Assembly: GCA_900543295.1 (NCBI GenBank)
Contig: UQQY01000136.1
Location: forward strand, 1 to 5,861
DNA: 5,861 bases
Reading direction: 5' to 3'
Source: an uncultured Oscillospiraceae bacterium
GTDB taxonomy: Bacteria > Bacillota > Clostridia > Oscillospirales > Ruminococcaceae
A program made the position numbers and the translations under genes. Below, one piece after another: positions 1 through 4,155 of this stretch. The first letter of the stretch is position 1; each line of letters starts with the position of its first letter. The notes under the pieces are model-generated. The model did no database searches, was not told the origin of the DNA, and was given only the letters and a program-made list of their open reading frames with translations.

Positions 1-311
1 TCCTGTAAAATACTCAATAATTGTTCCTGCTCCGCTCTGCTTTTCATAGAGAAAAACTCAGAGAAACGCAAAAACGTATCAGATTTGTCGTTATTGCTTC
101 CTAAACCATTGAGAAGCTGAGGCAATGAAACTTCCAAAGCTGTGGCGAATTTCATCAGGCTGTCGAGCGTCATGTTTTTTTCACCGCGCTCCACTTGCCC
201 TACATAGGCGGCATGACATCCTGCCCTTTCTGCTAATTTTTCTTGACTCCACTTTTTGTCTTTTCGATAATATCGAATACGAGCTCCTACAATTTTCGCT
301 AAGTCATCCAC
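1..311 (-). CDS. XRE-family helix-turn-helix regulator, C-terminus beyond the window
   Basis: Reading the minus strand from a GTG at 311 gives an open frame to the left edge, starting VDDLAKIVGARIRYYR. Residues about 6-65 form a Cro/C1 (XRE) helix-turn-helix domain: WSQEKLAERAG is helix 2 plus the turn and AAYVGQVERGEK is the recognition helix region. Family members are dimeric DNA-binding repressors or activators. The visible tail (about residue 70 on) is polar and helical. GTG is chosen because a TGA lies in frame three codons before it and GGTGGTG sits 7 nt upstream as ribosome binding site; the paralogue at 407-745 starts at the same position (MNDLA). About half of the first 68 residues are identical to that paralogue. 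At least 103 residues are visible; the stop lies outside the window. The target is not known, but a palindrome overlaps its own -10 box, pointing to autoregulation. Confidence 0.9.
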   Translation of the reverse strand, partial: MDDLAKIVGARIRYYRKDKKWSQEKLAERAGCHAAYVGQVERGEKNMTLDSLMKFATALEVSLPQLLNGLGSNNDKSDTFLRFSEFFSMKSRAEQEQLLSILQ

Positions 312-328
312 AGTTTTTCACCACCATC

Positions 329-344
329 ATACTATTTATAGTAT
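329..344. promoter_or_regulatory. Operator-like palindrome over the promoter of the left XRE gene
   Basis: ATACTAT-TT-ATAGTAT is a perfect inverted repeat with 7-nt arms and a 2-nt spacer. It overlaps the proposed -10 box (340-345) of the minus-strand regulator ending at the left edge and lies just before its ribosome binding site. A near copy (14 of 16 positions) lies at 826-841. Size and symmetry fit a dimeric XRE repressor; binding itself is inferred. Confidence 0.6.
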
Positions 345-369
345 AGAAAAATGTGTTTTTATTCAACAA
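340..369 (-). promoter_or_regulatory. Putative promoter of the left XRE gene
   Basis: On the minus strand a TATACT -10 box (345-340) is preceded by TTGTTG (369-364) with an 18-nt spacer; TTGAAT (366-361) at 15 nt is the alternative -35. Transcription would start near 333, leaving an untranslated leader of only about 20 nt. The -10 is good, the -35 is weak. No terminator is visible after the upstream XRE gene, so read-through from it is also possible. Confidence 0.5.
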
Positions 370-398
370 ACTATTGATTTTATTATCTGCAAAGTATA

Positions 399-406
399 TA
401 CTATAA
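399..406 (-). repeat. Extra copy of the TTATAGTA core
   Basis: TTATAGTA on the minus strand directly abuts the stop codon of the XRE gene at 407-745 and lies about 90 nt upstream of the next XRE gene. It is the same 8-mer found in both operator-like palindromes and at 803-810. Here the second arm is missing, so it is at best a half-site. It overlaps a separate 10-nt palindrome, AGTATATACT (393-402). Confidence 0.35.
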
Positions 407-745
407 TTATCTATTTGAGTATTTTTCAATCATAGTAACAATATCAAACAAAACTGCTTGCTCACTTTCTTTTTTTGAAGAAATCAATTCATAGCAACGA
501 AGGGCTATATCATTCTTTCCGGAATAAAAATCATCAATATTTTCAAACAATTCAGTTAATGAAATTCCCAAACCGGTAGCAACTTTTTGAATGCTATCAA
601 GTGTGGCGTTTTTTTCACCGCGTTCAAGTTGCCCTATATAAGTAAAATGTAGACCGCATTTTGATCCTAATTCTTCTTGGGTCAAGCCTAACTGATTTCG
701 ATAATTACGGATTCTCCGTCCAATAATTACTGCAAGATCATTCAT
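407..745 (-). CDS. XRE-family helix-turn-helix regulator (112 aa)
   Basis: A complete small DNA-binding regulator. Residues about 7-66 form a Cro/C1-type helix-turn-helix domain, with LTQEELGSKCG as helix 2 and turn and FTYIGQLERGEKNATLDS covering the recognition helix and helix 4. The remaining 40 residues are a charged helical tail, perhaps for dimerisation; no ligand or peptidase domain is present. The ATG at 745 is supported by AAGGGGG six to seven nt upstream. It is a clear paralogue of the gene at 1-311: about half of the HTH residues match, the tails also align (LR..E...S.K...EQ), and the DNA coding for GQxERGEKN is nearly the same in both. The gene is AT-rich compared with the ribosomal genes to the right. 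It is divergent from the unknown gene at 859 and shares a 113-nt upstream region with it, so it is a good candidate regulator of that gene. Its ligand and function are unknown. Confidence 0.93.
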   Translation of the reverse strand: MNDLAVIIGRRIRNYRNQLGLTQEELGSKCGLHFTYIGQLERGEKNATLDSIQKVATGLGISLTELFENIDDFYSGKNDIALRCYELISSKKESEQAVLFDIVTMIEKYSNR

Positions 746-802
746 AGTTATCCCCCTTACTTGAGTATTATTCTATATAGATATATACCAAAAGTCTAAT
801 CC

Positions 803-830
803 TTATAGTATTAAAACGATTAAATATAAT
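803..830 (+). promoter_or_regulatory. Putative promoter of the gene at 859
   Basis: A consensus TATAAT (825-830) lies 28 nt before the ATG at 859. The matching -35 region (TTATAG at 803-808, 16-nt spacer) is poor and falls inside a copy of the repeated TTATAGTA core (803-810). A weak -35 occupied by a regulator half-site would suit activation as well as repression. Start of transcription would be near 837. Confidence 0.55.
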
Positions 831-841
831 ATTTATAGTAA
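826..841. promoter_or_regulatory. Operator-like imperfect palindrome at the promoter of the gene at 859
   Basis: ATAATAT-TT-ATAGTAA matches the perfect palindrome at 329-344 in 14 of 16 positions. It covers most of the -10 box and the expected transcription start of the plus-strand gene. A bound protein here would block RNA polymerase. A third copy of the core, TTATAGTA, lies at 803-810 without a second arm. That an XRE protein encoded next door binds both sites is inference. Confidence 0.55.
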
Positions 842-858
842 TTTACAAGGAGAAATTT

Positions 859-1647
859 ATGTTAATCAATCTTGATCCGAACCCAACCTACCACACTTCC
901 GCCGAGTTCCCCGAAAAGGCCGTTCTTGTCCTTTTCGGAAGCGTCGATTTTTCCATCAAAAAGGATGAGGTCGTCCCTGCCTTCAAGCAGGCCGTCAATA
1001 CCTTCCTTTCCCTCGGCATCCGCGACTTCCTCTTCTACTATCACCGTGTAGCCAAACCCGATGGTATCCGCAGGCTCATCTTCAAAACCCTCTTTGACAT
1101 GAAGCGAAAAGGCGTTGATTTCAACATCTGGTACGCCTTCTCCGAAAGGAACTTCCATGATCCGCAGATCATTTCTCACTTCAGCGGCATCTTCGACTTT
1201 CCCGAGCACTCCGAAGAGGTTACCTTTCTCCCTGTGCCGAATTCTTCTGCGGAAAAACTGATGCATGAAGCGCTGCTCCAGTCTGCGGCGGGTATCATCT
1301 GCACCTACAGCCTTGGAAGAATGCCGCACTCGCTCGCCGCAAGCATTGCGGGAAAGAAAAAAATTCCGGTTATCAACGTATATTTGAACACCCTGATAAA
1401 ATCGCAGCCAAAGTCGGAGAATGCAATGCCGGAGTATAAAGCGGTGCTGGATACGATAAAAAAGCTGACCCGTTCGGGACAGCAGCAGTATACCGAAAGC
1501 GAACGGCTGACGCAGCGCGCGATGCTGGTCGGCCAGCTCGACCGTCTTGTAGAGACAATGGAGCGGCAGAAAGAGCAGGAATGCCAGCTTTTGCGGCAGC
1601 AAATCTGTGAGCTTGAAAAGCTGCTCAGCACTTACCAGAATTCTTGA
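859..1647 (+). CDS. Protein of unknown function, possible divergent SLOG/DUF1273-like fold with C-terminal coiled coil
   Basis: I do not recognise this 262-residue protein with confidence. The N-terminal half has alternating strands and helices: KAVLVLFGSVDF (20-31), a helix, GIRDFLFYY (53-61), DGIRRLIFKTLFDMKRKGVDFNIWYAF (68-94). Residues 135-175 read MHEALLQSAAGIICTYS, then SLAASIAGKKKIPVINVY. This order recalls SLOG/DUF1273 (YpsA-like) nucleotide-sensor Rossmann folds, where an Asp follows a Gly-rich loop and a late segment is a buried strand, small-residue helix and strand. The usual Gly-Gly-x-x-Gly loop is absent, so any ligand binding would differ. Residues about 207-258 (QLDRLVETMERQKEQ onward) are a charged, Gln/Glu-rich likely coiled coil. 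No signal peptide or membrane segment is seen, so it should be cytoplasmic. AAGGAG (847-852) supports the ATG. It is divergent from an XRE regulator, has an operator-like palindrome in its promoter, and ends before a strong terminator, so it is probably transcribed alone. Confidence 0.8.
   Translation: MLINLDPNPTYHTSAEFPEKAVLVLFGSVDFSIKKDEVVPAFKQAVNTFLSLGIRDFLFYYHRVAKPDGIRRLIFKTLFDMKRKGVDFNIWYAFSERNFHDPQIISHFSGIFDFPEHSEEVTFLPVPNSSAEKLMHEALLQSAAGIICTYSLGRMPHSLAASIAGKKKIPVINVYLNTLIKSQPKSENAMPEYKAVLDTIKKLTRSGQQQYTESERLTQRAMLVGQLDRLVETMERQKEQECQLLRQQICELEKLLSTYQNS
911..938 (+). repeat. Perfect inverted repeat inside the start of the gene at 859
   Basis: CCGAAAAGG (911-919) and CCTTTTCGG (930-938) are perfect 9-nt arms around a 10-nt spacer, within codons 18-27. 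The mRNA can form a stable hairpin about 50 nt after the start codon. No U tract follows, so it is not a terminator. It may be chance or codon use; a role in translation or as a binding site is unproven. Confidence 0.4.
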
Positions 1648-1663
1648 TTTTCTTTTTGAAGAA

Positions 1664-1712
1664 AGAAAAAACGTTTGCGGACGGTCTAATGACATTCGCA
1701 AACGTTTTTTCT
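1664..1712. terminator. Bidirectional intrinsic terminator between convergent genes
   Basis: AGAAAAAACGTTTGCG (1664-1679) pairs perfectly with CGCAAACGTTTTTTCT (1697-1712), a 16-bp stem with a 17-nt loop. The GC-rich inner part followed by six T residues reads as a terminator on both strands. It lies 16 nt after the stop of the plus-strand gene (1647) and 18 nt after the stop of the minus-strand gene (1731), so it serves both. Confidence 0.9.
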
Positions 1713-1730
1713 ATCTGTGTTATTAAGGAA

Positions 1731-2513
1731 TCAGGCGGAGTGAAGCCCTGCTTTCGGAATAGCGGGACGAATCCGTTTCATTTTCGGCCTGCCCTGCAAC
1801 AGCCAGGAAATCAGCACTCCGATGGCGAGAAACGCGACGCCGCAGACCTCCAGCCAGAAAAATGGATGGTTAAAATACCGCAGAAAGGGATACATTTTAA
1901 GCATATGCGCCGGAAGTCCCGCCGACATAATGTAATTCGAGCCCCAGTTAATGTTTAAAATATAGACCGCAGTGAATACGATGTTGCCTGCAACAAGCGC
2001 AGGCACCGTATCGCGGGCGTACACATGGTAGCGCATGGCGATCATCAGATAAAAGCTTACAAGAATCATGAAATGGTGGCTGATGATAAACTGATAAAAG
2101 ACATAGCGCGTACCCACGCCCGAGACGTTCGGCCAGATCATTGCCGGCAAAGGCCCGATGATGGTGTAATAAAAGACGATTCGGTAGAGCTTCCGGCTGT
2201 TCGTCACGAGAATGTACATGAGCAAGTATCCTGTAATGAAGCAGAATTCCAGCGGAAGATGACGCTTGATCGAGTATTCCCCGCACAGCATCAGCCCGCC
2301 GTAGTAAATCGTCATGTTGGCGAACAGAATCGCCGCGCAGGTATAACAGATGATTTTTTTCGTCTTATGCTGCATAGCCCGCAGAGCCGCGCGAAAATGA
2401 TACATCAAAAGCACCGCCGCAACGACAATCAGCGTCAGAATGAGATGAAGCGGTCCGAAGAGCGGCATCTGCTCGCCGCCCTGCTCTGAAAAAAACTGAA
2501 GAAATGCTTCCAT
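1731..2513 (-). CDS. YwaF/TIGR02206-family integral membrane protein (260 aa)
   Basis: A polytopic membrane protein of unknown function. Hydrophobic segments lie at about residues 22-40, 54-76, 86-103, 111-127, 140-158, 170-186 and 215-240, so about seven passes, ending in a basic tail (RPKMKRIRPAIPK) that is probably cytoplasmic. HLPLEFC (85-91), SHHF (145-148) and NWGSNYIM (189-196) resemble the conserved motifs of the YwaF/TIGR02206 family, related to TMEM164; the family assignment is from memory of these motifs. The ATG at 2513 is chosen over the longer open frame back to 2915: AAGGGAG lies 8 nt upstream, the protein then has the usual family length, and the extra 134 codons cover the promoter and a hairpin leader and look non-coding. 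A consensus promoter lies at 2665-2693. It is convergent with the unknown gene at 859 and divergent from the S10 operon. Confidence 0.87.
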   Translation of the reverse strand: MEAFLQFFSEQGGEQMPLFGPLHLILTLIVVAAVLLMYHFRAALRAMQHKTKKIICYTCAAILFANMTIYYGGLMLCGEYSIKRHLPLEFCFITGYLLMYILVTNSRKLYRIVFYYTIIGPLPAMIWPNVSGVGTRYVFYQFIISHHFMILVSFYLMIAMRYHVYARDTVPALVAGNIVFTAVYILNINWGSNYIMSAGLPAHMLKMYPFLRYFNHPFFWLEVCGVAFLAIGVLISWLLQGRPKMKRIRPAIPKAGLHSA

Positions 2514-2658
2514 ATAATACGCTCCCTTTTTCACCGCCCTGCCATCGGACGGCATCTTTTTAAGCAGTCGGCGCAGTGCGCCGACTTCCCCCTTATTGTT
2601 TTTCGTCTGCGTTCCATTATAATTAGGAAGAGACCGCAGACCAATCTTTTTATGATCG
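2514..2658 (-). promoter_or_regulatory. Structured 5' leader of the membrane protein gene
   Basis: The promoter at 2665-2693 implies an untranslated leader of about 145 nt on the minus strand. Two clear hairpins are visible. First, GTCTGCG (2605-2611) pairs with CGCAGAC (2635-2641), continued by TTCC (2612-2615) with GGAA (2626-2629), an 11-bp stem with a 5-nt bulge. Second, AGTCGGCG (2566-2573) pairs with CGCCGACT (2579-2586). A smaller one, TGCC/GGCA, lies near 2540-2555 close to the ribosome binding site. No U tract follows any stem on this strand, so control, if any, would be at translation. I do not recognise a known riboswitch class. Confidence 0.4.
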
Positions 2659-2664
2659 TTTCCT

Positions 2665-2693
2665 ATTATAAAGGTATGCCGCAGGCAAGTCAA
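2665..2693 (-). promoter_or_regulatory. Strong sigma-A-type promoter for the membrane protein gene
   Basis: On the minus strand TTGACT (2693-2688) and TATAAT (2670-2665) are separated by exactly 17 nt. Ten or eleven of twelve positions match the vegetative consensus. Transcription should start near 2658. This is the best promoter in the window and argues that the membrane protein starts at 2513, well downstream of it. Confidence 0.8.
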
Positions 2694-2786
2694 ACCGAAA
2701 GTATCAGGACATAAAAAGGCAGAGGTTCTTTCGTCATAGTGTACAAAATACTGCGATAAATTTCTCATAATTCTTCGGCGGAAAAC

Positions 2787-2815
2787 TTGCATTTTTCCGT
2801 CCGGTATAGTAAGAT
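2787..2815 (+). promoter_or_regulatory. Probable promoter of the S10 ribosomal protein operon
   Basis: TTGCAT (2787-2792) and TAAGAT (2810-2815) are separated by 17 nt, giving a start near 2822. The match is moderate, but it lies just upstream of a long run of RNA-type structure leading to rpsJ, and the only gene to the left is on the other strand, so an operon promoter must lie between 2694 and 3110. TATAGT at 2805 is a competing -10 but has no -35. Confidence 0.55.
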
Positions 2816-2859
2816 AAATAGGCAAGACTGCAACAGATATGCGTTGAAGCGGGAGGTTG

Positions 2860-2880
2860 CCGCACAATGTGCGGGTTTTT
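2860..2880 (+). terminator. Terminator-like hairpin 1 in the S10 leader
   Basis: CCGCAC (2860-2865), loop AAT, GTGCGG (2869-2874), then G and five T residues (2876-2880). The stem is short but GC-rich. The upstream pairing GGCAA (2821-2825) with TTGCC (2857-2861) takes its first two bases and would compete with it. It also encloses the start codon of a possible leader peptide (ATG at 2867). Confidence 0.5.
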
Positions 2881-2938
2881 CCGTGGAGTATGTCCGATTT
2901 TAAACCGGGCGACACTTAATTTCACAACGACAGCATAA
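2867..2938 (+). CDS. Possible 23-residue leader peptide in the S10 operon leader
   Basis: An ATG at 2867 opens 23 codons ending with TAA at 2936-2938; the peptide begins MCGFFRGV and ends NFTTTA. A good Shine-Dalgarno sequence, GGGAGG (2851-2856), lies 10 nt upstream. The start codon sits in the loop and 3' arm of terminator-like hairpin 1, so a ribosome initiating here would open that hairpin, and its stop codon lies in the first arm of the large hairpin 2934-2988. No known leader peptide is recognised and no run of a single regulatory codon is seen. It may be chance; a conserved RNA element could also contain GGGAGG for other reasons. Confidence 0.3.
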   Translation: MCGFFRGVCPILNRATLNFTTTA

Positions 2939-2988
2939 CTGCAATATCCCTGCGCTTTTCGCAGATGTGATTGCATCATGAGGTTATG
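2934..2988 (+). promoter_or_regulatory. Three-helix hairpin in the S10 leader
   Basis: CATAAC (2934-2939) pairs with GTTATG (2983-2988); directly inside it TGCAAT (2940-2945) pairs with ATTGCA (2970-2975), leaving a 7-nt bulge TCATGAG; further in, CTGCG (2950-2954) pairs with CGCAG (2960-2964) around loop CTTTT. Seventeen perfect pairs in three blocks separated by a bulge and an internal loop look like a protein-binding RNA rather than a terminator. Confidence 0.5.
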
Positions 2989-3003
2989 AGTGAGCACCCT
3001 TAC

Positions 3004-3037
3004 CCGGAAAAACTTTACAAGTTTTTTCGGTGTTTTT
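3004..3037 (+). terminator. Terminator-like hairpin 2 in the S10 leader
   Basis: CCGGAAAAACTT (3004-3015), loop TAC, AAGTTTTTTCGG (3019-3030): a 12-bp stem with one G-T pair, followed by TG and five T residues (3033-3037). It lies 88 nt before rpsJ. As no plus-strand gene ends here, it should act on the S10 operon transcript itself. The 3' end can instead pair downstream (GGTGTTT 3029-3035 with AAACACC 3053-3059), which would break the stem base. Confidence 0.6.
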
Positions 3038-3111
3038 ATGCCAAAAAGCACGAAACACCCGGGTGCGTGTTTGTTTGAACATTGAGGTCATGTCCCCCAA
3101 GCAAATAATTT

Positions 3112-3117
3112 AGGAGG
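3112..3117 (+). promoter_or_regulatory. rpsJ: Ribosome binding site that decides the rpsJ start
   Basis: AGGAGG ends 2 nt before an in-frame ATG (3120) but 8 nt before a GTG (3126). Only the second distance is workable, so rpsJ starts at GTG 3126. Confidence 0.8.
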
Positions 3118-3125
3118 CGATGACA

Positions 3126-3437
3126 GTGGCAGTCAAGGAGAAAATCAGAATCAGACTTAAGAGTTACGACACCGCTCTGATCGATGCGGCAGCGACAAAG
3201 ATCGTGGAGACCGCAAAACGTACCGGCGCGAGAGTTTCAGGGCCGATCCCGCTCCCGACCGAGAAAGAAGTCGTGACGATTCTGCGCGCGGTCCACAAAT
3301 ATAAGGACAGCCGCGAACAGTTTGAGATGAGAACTCACAAAAGACTTATCGACGTGCTCAGACCGTCCCAGAAGACAGTCGAAGCGCTTCAGGGTCTGGA
3401 ACTTCCTGCTGGCGTAGATATCGAGATTAAGCTGTAA
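3126..3437 (+). CDS. rpsJ: 30S ribosomal protein S10
   Basis: S10 (uS10) is part of the 30S head and, as NusE, binds NusB in transcription antitermination. With the GTG start it has 103 residues, the normal length, and begins MAVKEKIRIRLKSYD as is usual in Clostridia. Conserved segments are KIVETAKRTGARVSGPIPLPTE (about 24-45), HKYKDSREQFEMRTHKRLID (about 56-75) and the end PAGVDIEIKL. The ATG two codons earlier would add two residues with an SD too close to use. Small departures from the usual Firmicute sequence are TALIDAAATKIV, where many relatives have H-x-LID-Q. It is the first gene of the operon; a hairpin lies in the 65-nt gap before rplC. No str-operon genes (rpsL, rpsG, fusA, tuf) precede it here. 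Confidence 0.98.
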   Translation: MAVKEKIRIRLKSYDTALIDAAATKIVETAKRTGARVSGPIPLPTEKEVVTILRAVHKYKDSREQFEMRTHKRLIDVLRPSQKTVEALQGLELPAGVDIEIKL

Positions 3438-3461
3438 TCGAGAAGGACGCGAACAGGTCAT

Positions 3462-3478
3462 GTTGGCAAAACGCCAAC
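3462..3478 (+). promoter_or_regulatory. Intercistronic hairpin between rpsJ and rplC
   Basis: GTTGGC (3462-3467), loop AAAAC, GCCAAC (3473-3478). No U tract follows, so it is not a terminator. It ends 11 nt before the rplC ribosome binding site and could stabilise mRNA or tune rplC translation. Confidence 0.5.
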
Positions 3479-3502
3479 CAATAACCTATAGGAGGAAACA
3501 AA

Positions 3503-4138
3503 ATGAAAAAAGGCATCATCGGCAAGAAGATCGGCATGACGCAGATCTTCGACGAGAACGGCAAAGTCATTCCGGTAACCGTTATTGAAGCGGGTCCGTG
3601 TGCTGTCGTTCAGAAGAAAACGGTCGAGAACGACGGCTACAGCGCCGTTCAGCTCGGCTTCTCGGACGCGAAGGTAAACCGCGTCAACAAACCGCTCAAA
3701 GGCCACTTTGCAAAAGGCGACGTCGCACCGAAAAAAGTGCTCCGCGAATTCAGACTTGAGGATGATTCCGCGCTGAACGTCGGCGACATCGTAAAGGCCG
3801 ACATCTTTGCCGACGGCGAATATGTCGACGTTACCGGCACAAGCAAGGGCAAGGGCTATCAGGGCACAATCAAACGCTGGAACGGCTCCCGTCTGAAAGA
3901 GACGCACGGCACCGGACCGGTTCACAGACACGCAGGCTCCATGGGCGCATGCTCGACTCCGTCGCGCATCTTCAAGGGTAAGAAAATGCCGGGCCACATG
4001 GGCGCTGAAAGAGTTACCGTTCAGAACCTGATCGTTGCAAAGGTTGACGCTGAGAACAATCTTCTGGCGATCAAGGGCGCTGTTCCGGGCCCCAAAGGCG
4101 GCACAGTTCTCGTGTACAACAGCGTAAAAAAAGCTTAA
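3503..4138 (+). CDS. rplC: 50S ribosomal protein L3
   Basis: L3 (uL3) binds 23S rRNA domains II and VI early in 50S assembly and sends a loop close to the peptidyl transferase centre. The 211-residue length is normal. The start MKKGIIGKKIGMTQIF is diagnostic; the extended loop runs from about 114 to 175, with KGKGYQGTIKRW (115-126), HGTGPVHRHAGSMGA (about 135-149) and FKGKKMPGHMGAERVTVQN after it. At the position where Escherichia coli has the methylated Gln (GSIGQ), this protein has Ala (GSMGA 145-149), as is usual in Firmicutes. AGGAGG (3490-3495) lies 7 nt before the ATG. It is 17 nt from rplD, in one operon. Confidence 0.99.
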   Translation: MKKGIIGKKIGMTQIFDENGKVIPVTVIEAGPCAVVQKKTVENDGYSAVQLGFSDAKVNRVNKPLKGHFAKGDVAPKKVLREFRLEDDSALNVGDIVKADIFADGEYVDVTGTSKGKGYQGTIKRWNGSRLKETHGTGPVHRHAGSMGACSTPSRIFKGKKMPGHMGAERVTVQNLIVAKVDAENNLLAIKGAVPGPKGGTVLVYNSVKKA

Positions 4139-4155
4139 GGAAGGAGGAAGCGTAA

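Larger units (their letters stand above)
2822..3125 (+). promoter_or_regulatory. S10 operon mRNA leader, candidate attenuator RNA
   Basis: About 300 nt without a convincing long gene precede rpsJ. In order it holds: GGCAA (2821-2825) that can pair with TTGCC (2857-2861); a GC hairpin with U tract (2860-2880); a small helix TGT-CCG/CGG-GACA (2891-2914); a three-helix hairpin (2934-2988); a second terminator-like hairpin (3004-3037); and AAACACC (3053-3059), able to pair with GGTGTTT (3029-3035). In Escherichia coli the S10 leader is a target of ribosomal protein L4, which causes premature termination and blocks translation. The layout here suggests similar feedback, but no sequence resemblance to the E. 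coli leader is claimed. Confidence 0.55.

Noticed and set aside
862..1701. Long minus-strand open frame opposite the gene at 859
   Set aside because: It is the shadow of the plus-strand gene: it has no ribosome binding site at a sensible place, crosses the terminator, and its protein is low-complexity and Arg/Phe-rich, while the plus strand has SD, promoter and fold-like pattern.
2603..2650. Small minus-strand frame in the membrane protein leader (ATG at about 2620, MERRRK onward)
   Set aside because: There is no Shine-Dalgarno sequence before the ATG and the peptide simply reflects the GC-rich hairpin sequence.
2804..2811. TATAGTA in the S10 promoter region as another XRE site
   Set aside because: Only the 7-nt core matches, with no second arm, and it overlaps AT-rich promoter sequence where such a match is expected by chance.
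2514..2915. N-terminal extension of the membrane protein open frame to an ATG at 2915
   Set aside because: It would span the consensus promoter and the hairpin leader, has no membrane-protein character, and the ATG at 2513 has a good ribosome binding site and gives the usual family length.
2734..3051. Minus-strand open frame of 105 codons opposite the S10 leader
   Set aside because: No ribosome binding site, no recognisable domain, and it overlaps the promoter region and leader structures on the other strand.
3053..3072. AAACAC/GTGTTT hairpin as a third terminator before rpsJ
   Set aside because: The stem is only 6 bp, the following sequence has a poor U tract, and its first arm is better explained as the partner of 3029-3035.
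2986..3078. Second small frame in the S10 leader (ATG 2986, 30 codons, MSEHPYPEK onward)
   Set aside because: The only SD-like sequence, GAGG at 2980-2983, is 2 nt from the ATG, and the frame runs through the second terminator-like hairpin. Kept only as a remote possibility.
3082..3109. Promoter-like TTGAGG-N16-AATAAT just before rpsJ
   Set aside because: Transcription would start within the ribosome binding site at 3112-3117, leaving no usable leader.
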